A DNA stretch of 64,000 nt from Lycocorax pyrrhopterus obiensis (taxonomy: Eukaryota > Chordata > Aves > Passeriformes > Paradisaeidae), in contig JACSVZ010000007.1 of NCBI GenBank assembly GCA_014706295.1, forward strand, positions 54,512,975-54,576,974. Reading direction: 5' to 3'. Positions 24,335-35,240 of this stretch are shown piece after piece. Position 1 is the stretch's first letter, and every line of letters begins with the position of its first letter. The notes under the pieces were generated by a model that was given only the letters and a program-made list of their open reading frames with translations, did not search any database and had not been told where the DNA came from. A program made the translations under genes and the position numbers.

Positions 24335-27300
24335 AGAGGGACTTTAGGGCTTGGTTCTGCTAAAACTTTGGAGACTGTATGAGCAACAACCTGGGTCCTT
24401 ACCTAAAGTGCCTTCAGAAACCACTGAGGCTCAGCTGATGTCTGGACCTTGACACACACTCTTGCAGGAACAAGGATTTAACAAGTTGGGCTATACCGAT
24501 TTTTAGGATAACCTGTACCCAAAAGCACTGGAATTTATCTTACTGCTACAAAACAATTACTTCCCACTATTGCTTGGGCACACCAATTCTTAACTGGCAC
24601 TTGAGAACATGACATGTTCAGGAGTCATCTATTCTTTTCCCATCATTGTGAATGGAGTCTTTGATTCAGTATCAGCCACACAGGAAATGGTGTAGGAGGC
24701 ACACTAACATGCCTGAGTTAGATGGCAAAGCATCTAGGATGTTGCTTTGGTGGGGTCATGCGCTGGTAGGAATGGAAGAGGCTTGCTATAAAACACCTAT
24801 TTTAGCTTCAAACATATGGAATCAAATTCAGAGCTAGCATCACCACGAACTGGCTACTTGTCCTTTGTATCACCTTTGTAACTCACGTGGCATCAGGGTC
24901 ATGGAAAGCTAAGGAAGTATTTTCAATTCTCTGCTTCTCTAAACAGTGACCTTGTGCCAACCCATGAGAGCAATGCTCTCACCCGGCTCTCTGCAGCACT
25001 GTGATTCTGTCCTGGAGCTATGATCCATATAGGCATTTGCGTCAAATGGTGGTGGAATTAGTGCAGTTCAGGCACTTGATAGCGATTCCATCATGAAGGT
25101 TCACGTGGCATGCACTGCACCATATGGCTCTGCAGGCAAAGCACAGCATGCCTGGCCCTAAGGAAGGGAATTAAATGAGGCATGCAGTTCAGGAACCACC
25201 ACTGTTTGCTCCTGTTTGCCCATGGTCACAGCGCAGCACCTGAACCTCTCCTCACCTGAGGAATGCAGAGCAGTTGCAGTGCCATGGCCACTCTGCTGTC
25301 CCCGGGCACTTGTATGGACTAAAGGGAGAAATTAACACACACAAAACCTTCTTCTGCCTCTCAGATCTCAGTCTCTGCTGGACATGAAGTCGAGGAGGAA
25401 GATCTTTTCCCTTTCCAATGTTTTCTCTGCTGTCAATACCAGATTTTGCTCTGGCCTTGCAGCAGGTTGCACTTGGGCCTCATTATAACTGAGCATGGAC
25501 TATTGATTCAGGTTGCAGACAGTAATCAGTCCTTTTCTATCAATAGCTTTGTCATTGACATTCTAAAAATCACACACTTCTTCCTACCATAAAACACTGT
25601 TAAGACTATGAATTGTCTGGAAGTTAAGATTTTAAAACCAAATACAAATACTGATTTCAAACACAAAGAACAACTTCAGTTCTAAAGACAACACTAATGA
25701 TAAAACAGTCCTGGAAATCTTCCACTGCACGGAATTACCTTAGAATTTCTACAAGAGAAAAAAAAAGGCATTGGAATAAGAATGAATAATACTAGCTACA
25801 TCCCAGTGCATGTAACATATTTTAAAATGTGTTTTTCAAAGGCTCAAGGAAAAAAACAAAAAGTTTCATCAGGGCTAACAACTATCAGTCTAAACTGGAA
25901 TTTTTGTATAAACTAAAATGATTTTAATACCTGGGCAGACTCCTAGCTGGTAAGTACTGTCATAGCTGCAGAGCACAACAAAGCACCTATAACAATTACA
26001 TTAGCTGATTCTCTACCTGCCTTTACCAACTGATGTCTTTCAGTCCCCAGCCTTTAAAGAGAGGTGAGTGGAATACAAATTCTTCAGTCAGTTCTGCATT
26101 TGTAATCCTTCTTCCAGAATTAAGACTCAAAACCTGTGCATATGAATACATTAAACTTAATCCTTATGTTTTGCCCAGCAATTGTAATCAAGTCCAACAT
26201 TTTTTGCTCTGATTGCAAATGCTGTTAGAGTCTACTCTGTGCAGTCCAGTGTTAAGAGGTTCTTAGTGTGGCTTTTGATGTCCAGAAGAAAAAAATTCTA
26301 AATTCTTCACCACAATGATGTCGCTCTGTATCATATTGTTTTCTCTGTGAGGTGGCAGCCAAACGAGTGACATAAAAAAGGCACCTTAACTCACAGAATC
26401 TGCTTCCTGTACATTTTTGAGTCATATTCTCCAGCTCTACTGGCAAAACCAAGTTTTTATAACTGCTAGCACTGTAGCCAGTACAGCTCAAAGCGCAAAT
26501 TGCAGCCTATTCTGGTAACACACATACATTATCATCTAAGTCCCCCTTATGAAATCACTGTCACTATCACTAGTGATAGCAGAAGAACCAGAAAGCATGA
26601 TAGGATTATGAGACTGCTTTCTGAGTTTTCAGAACCTTTACACAGGAAAAAAAAATTGCCTTCTGATTTGTGAATGTGGCTTAAGTAGTACCTGATAATA
26701 CACAGAATATTTATGGACAACAAAGAAAGAGGAAACCCATGCAATCAGCTTTTTTCTATGGCCCAATTTCTAAGAAGAACATGAATACACTTTGAAATTA
26801 ACTCATCTGTTTAAATGGGAGAAGCAGAATATAGCAACAATGAAATACAGAAGAAAGCACCTGCTATGCAGTTTGTCATTCCCTGTGCAAGTTTTGCTAC
26901 ACAGTAAAACCAGCTCTAATCAATGTTGTCATTTAATGGCTATAAAATAGCCAAATCAGCTACTATTATTTTTGTGGTCTCAAGCACTTCAAAAGTTCTT
27001 ACTTCAAAATCACTTTGCCCATCAAAAACATGACCCTGAAAGATACAAACGGTCATCCCTCACAGCTCCCCTTCTCCCTGTGCCCTTTCCCCAGCCCCTT
27101 TAAATTTGGACTGCAAGTATTAAATGTGGACTTTATCAAGGGCAATAGTGGAACTCCTACTGCATCAACAGGCCCAAGAATTTCATCTGACTATCCACCA
27201 TTGTACAGTTCAGATTTTATCAGAGTGACTACTACTTCCACAGAGCAGAAATGCAAGTATGTAAAACACAATGCTAAGTTTAATGCCTCTTCATGCCTGT

Positions 27301-28875
27301 GCACAGAGCTTCCACAGATCAGGACAGGCACACTCCTAGGTGCAAACAGCATTACGTGTGCTGCTCACATGCTGCCAATCTCTCCAGCGCGGGCAGTTCA
27401 GCCTTCCCATGCTGGCTGGAGTGCCCACGAGTGCAGGGTGAGAGCACTAGGCTGGGTAACAACCCAAAGAAACCTCTGCTCATTTTTTGCCCTTTTTCTG
27501 ACTCTGTCATAACTCAATCACAATTTTTTACAAACACATTGTAAAGAACATATTCTACTGGCAACCAAAAAGAAAAAGATGAAGCAGCAGCCCGCTGGCA
27601 AAAGCAAAGTCAGGAGATCTGGATACTTTTCCTGGCTTTGCTTTAGACTTCGTGACTGACCTTGACAAGTCGGATATAGACAAATCCCACTCCCTGCTCT
27701 GTGGAAAGGGTCCTGCCTGCTTCCCAGGGAGAGTGGCTCCACTACGAGTATGTATTGTCTGAGCAAATACACACATGGATGTGCATGTACACACAGAAAT
27801 ACAAACATTTGCACAAGAGATGAGTCCTGAAATCCAAAATTCCTGTCATTAACACAAAGCAAAACATCAGCTTAATGAGAGAGTTAGGAAGGAAAATCTG
27901 CAGGTCAGGTGTTGTGGAGCATTTTGATAATGAAGTAACAGACGTGCAACTTGATTGGGTGGTGTTCAAAGGCCATCTTTCCTTGCTCATGTCTCTAAAA
28001 GCAAGGGAAATATCGCCTACATCATAGGATGGATTTCAGGGCTAAGCTGGCAAATATTTATGAGCGCCATAAAGTTTGTCAGAGAAACTACACGTTAGAA
28101 AGACAAAATGTTACTGCGAGGCTGCCAGACCTGCAGATGTGCCAACTTTCTACAAATCCCACCAGATCCAGCACTTTTTTTTCAACAGAAGTTCATATCT
28201 TCTCTGTAAAAAAAAATAAACACCAAAGAGAAATAGGTTTGGTTTTAAACCACCTACATACTGAATATACAGATGTTATTTCTCTTTCTTGTTTCTCATT
28301 CACAATTACGTCTACTCATGACTATACCAACATCTTCTTCATAGACTTAAAAAGGATTGTGCAGAGTAACTACTGGATATACAAAGAATGTTCTGATAGC
28401 CCAGGCTTCCACCCTCCTTCAACAAATGAGCCAAGCATCAAGGTGGTAGGAAAACGCAGAGCTGTAACACTGTGTGGGCATCTGACAGCACCAGGTGAGA
28501 TCTGCCAACACCAGCCTCAGACCCCTGCCAGGTGTGAGCTCCCTTCTGTACCACACACCATCCTCTGGGCTGGGAAAGCCCAAGAAAAGGGAGGACATGC
28601 TTTGGCAGATGGCCCAGGGGTCGAACCCTGAACACGGATGACCCATTCCCAGACTACCTATGCCAGTGTCCCTTCCCCTGGCTGTGAGTGGGCAGCAGGG
28701 TCTGTCCCCTTCCCCAGCTAAGGGCTGGCTCTGCAGGGAGATCTGCCATTTCTCCAGCCACTCTTTGCGGCTCCATCCTCTCTGCCCCATGGTGCTCCCC
28801 AACACCTGAGCTCCCCAATGCACCTCACACTGCATCTCCTCTCATTCCAGGGGGCCTGCAGCTCCCTGAGGGCCT
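24335..28875. other. Intergenic region, no gene recognised
   Basis: Mostly AT-rich unique sequence. A 200-codon open frame at 28,029-28,631 has no recognisable domain and low coding quality (rich in His, Thr and Cys with no pattern); I do not call it a gene. No splice-consistent exon or RNA gene was identified. Confidence 0.5.
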
Positions 28876-28880
28876 CTTTG

Positions 28881-29405
28881 TAGAATTATAGAATCACAGA
28901 CTTAAGGGTTTGGAAGAACCCAGTCCCAACCCTCTGCCAGGGGCAGGGACACCTCCCACTAGACCAGATTGCTCAAAGCCCCATCCAACCCAGGCTTCAA
29001 CACTTCCAGGGATGGGACATTCACAGCTTCTTTGGTAACCTGTTCTGGTGCCTCACCACTCTCACAGTAAAAAATTTCTTGGTAATATCTAATCTAATTT
29101 TCCCCTCTTTCAATCTGTACCCATTACTCTTTGTCCTATTGCTACAGTCCCTGATGGAGAGTCCCTCTTCAGCTTCCCTGCAGACCCTCTCAGACACTGG
29201 AAGGTTGCTGAGTTCCCCACACAACCTTCTCTTCTCTAGGCTGAACAGTCCCAACTTTCTCCATCTGTCTTTTTAGGGGAGATGCTCCAGTCCTCTCATC
29301 AACTTCGAGGTCCCCTCTGGACTTGCTCCAACAGTTCCATGTCCTCCTTGTATTGGGGACATCAGAACTGTATGCAGTGCTCCAGGTGGGGTCTCACAAA
29401 CGCGA
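28881..29405 (-). mobile_element. CR1 LINE, 5'-truncated, 3' end intact
   Basis: A clear chicken-type CR1 on the - strand. On the + strand it opens with AGAATTATAGAATCACAG, the reverse complement of the ATTCTRTG-type octamers that end CR1 elements. It continues with the typical sequence on TTGCTCAAAGCCCCATCCAA. Read on the - strand, the C-terminal part of ORF2 is visible in pieces: VRPHLEHCIQF at about 29,400-29,365, KLMRGLEHLP at 29,308-29,279, GLFSLEKRRL from 29,251, and RLDITKKFFTVRVVRHQNRLP down to 29,030. Frameshifts separate these pieces, so the copy is dead. The 5' truncation point at about 29,405 sits directly against the GC-rich block upstream of MARK3. CR1 copies are normally 5'-truncated in this way and lack a poly(A) tail or target-site duplication. 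Confidence 0.93.
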
Positions 29406-29438
29406 ACCCCATTCCAAGCTGTGCCGCCCCGGGGCTGC

Positions 29439-29755
29439 TCCGATCCCCGGAGGACAGCGGGGCCGGCGGGGAGGGCACGGGCCGATCCCCGGAGGACGCG
29501 GGGCTGGCACGGGGGGCAGGGGCCGATCCCCGGAGGACGGCAGGGCCGGCAGAGAAGGCAGGGCCGGTCCCCGGGAGGGCAGGGGCCGATCCCCGCAGGA
29601 CGGCAGGGCCGGCACAGAGGGCAGGGCCGGTCCCCGGGAGGGCAGGGGCCGATCCCCGGAGGACGCGAGGCCCACACGGAGGGCAGGGCCGGTCCCCGGG
29701 AGGGCAGGGGCCGATCCCCGGAGGACGCGGGGCCGACACGGAGGGCAGGGCCGGT
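29439..29755. repeat. GC-rich minisatellite (41- to 63-bp periods) upstream of MARK3
   Basis: The core CCGATCCCCGGAGGAC recurs from 29,439 (starts near 29,439, 29,482, 29,523, 29,586, 29,649 and 29,711). The first spacings are about 41-43 bases, then about 63. The longer unit carries an extra GGCCGGTCCCCGGGAGGGCA half. In translation this gives a 21-residue periodic peptide (GADPRRTAGPA-type), which explains the long spurious frames on both strands here. It lies between the CR1 and the MARK3 promoter. Confidence 0.9.
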
Positions 29756-29782
29756 CCCGGCCCCGAGGGCCCCGCACACGCC

Positions 29783-29855
29783 GGGCGGGGGGCGGGACCT
29801 TCCGGTTCATGTCGGCGCTGGGCTGGCGCGGAGGAGCAGCGCGGCCATCTTGGCT
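29783..29855 (+). promoter_or_regulatory. MARK3: Probable MARK3 core promoter: Sp1, ETS and YY1 sites
   Basis: Within about 70 bases there is a double Sp1 box GGGCGGGGGGCGGG (29,783-29,796), an ETS site CTTCCGG (29,799-29,805) and a YY1-type motif GCCATCTTGG (29,844-29,853). No TATA box is seen. This grouping is typical of TATA-less CpG-island promoters, where the YY1 element often lies at or just after the start site. A transcription start near 29,820-29,870 is inferred, not shown. It would give a leader of about 600 bases before the MARK3 ATG, if unspliced. Confidence 0.5.
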
Positions 29856-30266
29856 CGGCCGGGAGCGGCAGCGGGGCGGGCGGGGGGCAGGCAGGGAGGG
29901 AGCGGCGGGCGGGCACCCACCGAGCGTCCGCAGCCCGTGGGGCGCCGGCCTTCTCGGAGCCTGGGGCGGGCCGCGATGCGAGCGGCGGCGCGGTGAAGCG
30001 GGGCCCCGGCGGGGGAAGGAGAGGGCAGACCCCCGGGCGGCGGGCCTGCGCTAGCCGTGCCCCGGCGGCAGCGGAGAGAAGCCGGGCTGTGCGGCGCCCC
30101 ACTGCCGCCTCCTCCCGCCCGCCCTGCGCTCACCCCCTCCCCCCCGGAGCCGCTCCCTCGCCGCCTCCCTTCCCCCGGCTCCATCCCTTCCCTCGGCTCC
30201 ATCCACTCCCCGCTGGATGAGGCGACCCCCTCCCCGCTGCTGACCCCTGCGGACCCCGGCTGTAGG

Positions 30267-30323
30267 ATGAGCCCGAAGGACTCGGAGGGGGCGAGGCCGC
30301 TCCGCTCCCCGAGGAGGATCTAG
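30267..30323 (+). other. Upstream ORF 1 in the MARK3 leader (18 codons)
   Basis: An ATG at 30,267 opens a frame of 18 codons ending in TAG at 30,321-30,323, which is 150 bases before the MARK3 start. It is in the leader only if transcription starts upstream, as the promoter motifs suggest. The encoded peptide MSPKDSEGARPLRSPRRI has no known match that I recognise; any role would be in slowing or filtering scanning ribosomes. Confidence 0.45.
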
Positions 30324-30372
30324 TGGGGGGGCACCGACGCGACGCCGCCCCCCGCCAGGCACCTCGTCCTTC

Positions 30373-30504
30373 ATGGTGGCTCCCTGCGACCACCATCTCG
30401 GAGCAGACGCGCAGCCCGGGGCCCGTGTGTGTGTCTGTGCGCGCCGCCGCCGCGGCCGCCCGAGTGAGGGAAAATGTCCACTCGGACTCCATTGCCCACG
30501 GTGA
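30373..30504 (+). other. Upstream ORF 2 overlapping the MARK3 start (43 codons)
   Basis: The ATG at 30,373 opens a frame without a stop until TGA at 30,502-30,504, in a different frame from MARK3 and past the MARK3 ATG at 30,474. Ribosomes starting here would miss the main start, so if the ATG is in the mRNA it should lower MARK3 translation. Its context (TTCATGG, with T at -3 and G at +4) is moderate, whereas the main ATG has A at -3. Confidence 0.45.
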
Positions 30505-30524
30505 ACGAGCGCGACACCGAGAAC
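30474..30524 (+). CDS. MARK3: MARK3 coding exon 1 (residues 1-17)
   Basis: Encodes MSTRTPLPTVNERDTEN, identical to the N-terminus known for MARK3, and ends at a good donor AAC|GTGAGT in phase 0. The start is secure. An in-frame TGA stands three codons upstream (30,465-30,467), and the ATG has A at -3. This segment is the disordered N-terminal tail before the kinase domain. The exon lies inside the CpG island. Confidence 0.95.
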
Positions 30525-31105
30525 GTGAGTACCGCGGCCGCGGGGGACCCGCCGCACCGCACCGCGCCCGGCCCCGCCGCGGGGGCATCGCCCCGCGGGG
30601 CGCTGTCAGCAGCCGCCCGCCGCCCGTACGCTGCCCAAATTGCCGATTTATTCTGAATTGATTATTTTTTTAACCCCTCCACAGCACGGTTCGCCTGCTC
30701 CGTGGCGTTTGCGGGCATCCCTCCCCCTCCCAAACCCGGTGTCCCCTCTTTGATTCCCCCTGTACTATTCGAGTGTCGCAGGGTGGCGAGGATCGGGTTG
30801 GTTATGTCGGTAACGGGGATCCGCGGTGGGGAGGGGAGCTCTGGGGGGCTGCTGCCTTCTCCTGATATGCAAACTTACTGCTAAAGCACCCGAATAAACC
30901 TCTGGTAAACAGATGGGAATAATTCAGCTTGGCTAGGGGTGGGCTAGGTGACCTAGATAATAGGCCTCTTCCCTGCTTAATTTGCAGGGTTCTCGATGGT
31001 AATGACGCTGTTAGGGTAGTCACCTGTTCAGATCACATTAAAAGGGTTTCTTTATTGGAATTACCCTTCGCGCAAGGGAGCCTGTTCCCTTCCCGCTATG
31101 TCCCA

Positions 31106-31127
31106 CCCCCCCCCCCCCCTTTTTTTC
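31106..31127. repeat. C14-T8 homopolymer junction
   Basis: Fourteen C followed directly by eight T (the T run breaks at a single C, then goes on). A likely indel hotspot and assembly risk. Confidence 0.9.
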
Positions 31128-31517
31128 TTTACCTTGACAAAGCCAAGGTTTAGGAATTGACACTTTATTTACAAGATTAAGTCAGTCACAAAGGTCGTAT
31201 ACTAAAGGAAGAAAGAACAACAACAAAAAAAGTAGTCCTACCACATGAGCATATAGCAATAAATGAAGCTCGGTAGGAGACTCCCTTTCTGCAGATAGAA
31301 ACTATATTTCTCCTAAGTTAAAACTTACTTGATCCTAGTGTATCCTGTCTAACCATTTTTCTGCATGGGCTGTGACATGTCCCCAAATGATAAACAGAAG
31401 GGAGTTGTCACTCACTGTAGTCTGAAATGAGTTGATCGGTGAACTTTGTATTCAGCTTTTTGTAAAGGCTATCTGATTGTTCTTTACAAGATAGATGCTA
31501 AGGTTGATGGAGGAGGC

Positions 31518-31537
31518 TTTTTTTTTTTTTTTTTTTT
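31518..31537. repeat. T20 homopolymer
   Basis: Twenty consecutive T in MARK3 intron 1. No retroelement body is visible next to it. Confidence 0.9.
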
Positions 31538-34500
31538 GCAAGGGCTTCTTATGTTTTGGACTGGCATAAAAGGTGGAAACTTTGGTTAAAGATCAGGAAA
31601 AACTGTTGGATTGTTCCAGACCATAAATAGTCCGAGAAAAGTGATGGTAGCCCCATTGTTTAAAACAAGACCAGACAAAGCGTTAGAAAACATGCTGCAT
31701 GGAACAATTACTGCATTACTAGGGATTTAGATTTTATTGACATAATAGGCACTTCTAACTTCTGTGATCTTTATTTGTTTTAGCACTACATGCAACCTGC
31801 AGGCTAAGGGCTGAATTGAGCAAAAAGCCAACTAAGCATATTTGGTTGTAAAATCTCAATGAGCTTCCTGTCTTGTGGAAGAAAATAATTAAAATATTAT
31901 GCAGCCCTTCCTATGCCATGGGGAGAGTTGAAGTTGAAACATACTCTACAAAATGCTATGCAGAGTTTATTTGGATAATTGTTTTAGTCTATAACAAACC
32001 TGACTGGGGTTTTCAAGCTCCATGTGAATGTATGGAGGCCGCATAGTAAATAATTTTAGAAAGTGTTCAGATCAGATTCCCCAATTAATTCAAACTCAAC
32101 TGTGGATAACTTAACAGTGGAAAGACTTAATATGTGCTCGAGGAAACATAATTATTCACAAGCTGTGTGTTCTAGCACTTGAAGTTAGATTTTTACATGT
32201 CTTCCACTTAAGGCACCTTGTTCTCACTTCAGAATATTGGTCTAACACTTCTGTTTACTTATCTTCATAATTTGACATACATGGATTGTCTTGCTTGCAG
32301 ATGAATTGCCTTAGGTTTAGAATAAGGCATATTTTTCAATCTCTGTATTCTGTGCCAGTGTCCACAGAGATACCTGTAGGTAGTGATATTGACAGGGAGT
32401 GATTAATCCAAGTAACTCACCAGATCCAGTGAGCCAAGCCCCCCCAGTACAATACCATATTCCTCAGGAAGCTCTCTGATGTTTTGGCCATCAGCTATCT
32501 AGAAATTTACCAAACTGTCTTCTGTTCAGCCTCGCTTAAAAACTAAACTTAAATCTAACATTTAGTCTGTGTGAATTACTCCTACAGCTGTGAACATCAG
32601 GTCTGTTTTTTAATACCAAATGCAATAATTTCGATACTTAAGCTAACTATTCTTTTACTCCAAATCTGGGTGTGTTGTATTGGCGAGTAAATTGAACCTT
32701 GATTCATTCTCTTTCACGTAAGAGAAGTCTAATTAGTTAATACTCAGAGGACTCTTTGAAGAGGCTTAGGAGGTGCCAGGATATTCAGCTAGCCTTTGGG
32801 CCATGGTTATGGACCCCGTTAATGTCTTCTCTCTGCTTGGAAGGTTACCACTGCTGACAAAGGCTTGGCTGGTGTTGAATCTGGTTGAAGCGTGCTGATC
32901 ATAGCTTATCCATGCCTATACTTGCAGTTTTGAAAATGAAGTTAGCCTCCAGAATGACAGCGAGTGTAAATTATCATTGTCTGTGCTTGCAGTTAACCAC
33001 GTTCAGTGGTTGGCAGGTCCTGTTGAATAAAAAATGTGTAATTGCCAGTACTTGATTTTTATTTTTTTTTTCCTAAGGCTTCTTATCAAGACATGCTGAA
33101 GTGGAAATACTGTCACAGTGACTGTCCCCAAAAGCTACTCAGAGCTACCAAGCCTTTAGTGCCTTTGAGATTAAAGAATTTGGCTCCGAGACACCTGGTT
33201 TTGAGAGGAAAGGCATCCCAGATGATCTGTGATCATAGGAACTTCACACTTGGACAGTTGGAAGCTGGCTGTTGGCCTGCGATGAGCTGGCTCCTCACCG
33301 CAGAGACAGAGCAGCTCCTCTCTGGCCATGTCTTGTGCAGCAGTGGCTGCCAGCTGCTTAGGGGACAGAAGTGCAGGAGAGGATCAGATCTTCTCTTTTT
33401 CAGAAATATGTCCTACATGTGAGAGAGAAAGCAACAGAGACAGCAGGGACCTCCTTCATGCAATTCTGGGAGACAGGATAGCCACAGAAGGACTTCAGAT
33501 GACAGAAGAATGAGTAAACCTGTTTTACTAGTGATGAGAAGGAAGGGAGAGAAGATGGAGGAGAAAAGAGTGTGGAAGCACAGTGGGAAAGGAAGATAGA
33601 AGGTGGAAAACAAAAGATGAGAGGAGTCACAGAGGAATGTGCATATGGCAGGATGGAGGACAACCAGTGACAAAGAAATAGGAGCAGAAGGAGCAAGATT
33701 GTGAGGGGTAGGACAACTATTCATTAAAAAAAATATTCAAAGAGTGGGAAGATGATAGCAAACTATAGATAGAAACAAGGAAATACAGGTGGTATGGAGG
33801 TTGGAAGATTACTTTTTTTAACAGCGTGAAATAGAAAAGAAAAATCTTGGATTAAAGAGTTTAATTAAAACCTCTGTGTTCATTGCACAGCTGTGTTTTT
33901 TGGGGGGAAAAAAGGGTAACTGTTTTGAAAATGTTGGTTCTGCAGGCCGATCTGAATTAAAAATTTAAGTAATTTGAGGAAAAGCAAGACTAAAATATAC
34001 TGTTATCTCCATGACTGTGCCTAATGTGAAAAATTTGCTATTGAAAAATGCCAGCGTGATGGCAACTGTGCTTGCACAAAAGGATTCTGTGCAGCAGAAG
34101 CATCACCCTTTTTTTTTTTTTTAATTTAAAAAGATTTAGTAAAGGTAGGGTTAGATACAGAAATGTATTTTAAGATACTGGGAAAGTTAGTGCAGTATGT
34201 CTTGGTTTATTACCAATTAACTATGAAATGCATTAGAGCATTTGCAGACAATATGCAAGCTTGCATTGTTCTATATATTATTTATCAGTCTTCTCCTATT
34301 ACAAATAGATCTGTAATTGAAATGCTTTCTTCCGTAGCATGAAATCCTGTGGGTTTTTTTAAAGAAGGGACTGAGGAAGGAAGCATTCCTGTGGCCAAGA
34401 GTTGTGACAGATTTTCTTCTACAGGACCATCTATATTATTCCATATTTTTCACCAGTTGTAATAAATGTTCTGGTTTGAATTAAATCAGGTGAAGGTGGC

Positions 34501-35084
34501 AAAATAACTATAAATAAAAAATATTTTAGGAATTCACCTGGGATGTATTTTTTAGTGCCAAAATTCCCCAGAGCAGAGAACAATGCTGATGCCCAATGGG
34601 CCTGGTAGTGTGTACTCAGAAAATACCTGGTAAGGCTGTGTGACATTGCGAGTCACCAGCTGCTAGGGTTTTCACGTTTTTACAGTGAGACATTTAATTC
34701 TTAGCTGTGCTGAACAGCCTGTGCTGTGGTGTTTAATCAGTTGGTTTCAGTCAGCTCACACTGATGGGAGGCTGCTGGGGGCATCAGCCTCGGGTGCCTC
34801 TTCCCACCCACGGTTTGTGCCAGCACTAATTATCATGGGGCTGTGTGACGAGTCTGGTCAGCTCTGATCTGACTGTTATAAACTCTTGAGAAAAGTGGGG
34901 TTATCCCCATTCTGTGGCTGCAAACAGAATGTCCAGTTCAGGTGGGGAAGGTTAGAAATGCTTCCTGGTGTTTTCGTTTTGGTTTGAATTAAGCCAGTCA
35001 TAGCACAGCACCCTAGGGCTAAGGTAACTTGAGTTGTGCCACAACTACAAACAGAGATACATATTTATGACAATGTAAATTGGG

Positions 35085-35240
35085 ATGGTTTGTTCCTGGA
35101 AATAACCTTTTTTTTGTCTTTTTTTACATTATTTCAATAACTGAGATACATAATTACAACTGCAAATGGCAGTTTTTTGTTCCTGGAAACAAACTTTTTT
35201 TCCCCCTTCTTTACATTATTTCAATAACTCAGAAAAAGTA
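35085..35240. repeat. 87-bp direct duplication in MARK3 intron 1
   Basis: GTTCCTGGAAA, a T-rich run and TTACATTATTTCAATAACT appear in order at 35,092 and again 87 bases later at 35,179. The copies differ mainly in the length and content of the homopolymer run and by a few substitutions. Two copies only. Confidence 0.85.

Larger units (their letters stand above)
29400..30650. promoter_or_regulatory. MARK3: CpG island covering MARK3 promoter and exon 1
   Basis: Extremely GC- and CpG-rich sequence starts right after the CR1 and runs through the first MARK3 coding exon into the start of intron 1, then falls abruptly to AT-rich DNA after about 30,650. Such an island is expected for a broadly expressed kinase gene. 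It includes the minisatellite at its 5' side and several GCC/GGC runs (for example 30,443-30,460). Confidence 0.85.

Noticed and set aside
28029..28631. 200-codon + strand open frame
   Set aside because: No domain, motif or splice context was recognised and the composition looks random. It lies in intergenic DNA just before a CR1.
28605..28635. tRNA T-arm-like word GGGGTCGAACCCTG
   Set aside because: One base is missing from the T-loop, and no D-arm, anticodon arm or acceptor pairing is found upstream at the proper distance.
29282..30220. 312-codon + strand frame and 246-codon - strand frame upstream of MARK3
   Set aside because: They cross the CR1 edge, the 63-bp minisatellite and the CpG island. 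The periodic GADPRRTAGPA-type peptide reflects the tandem repeat, and GC-rich DNA has few stops.
33042..33422. 126-codon + strand frame in MARK3 intron 1
   Set aside because: It starts in a T-rich run and matches nothing recognisable. A flanking acceptor-like TTTCCTAAG alone does not make an exon.
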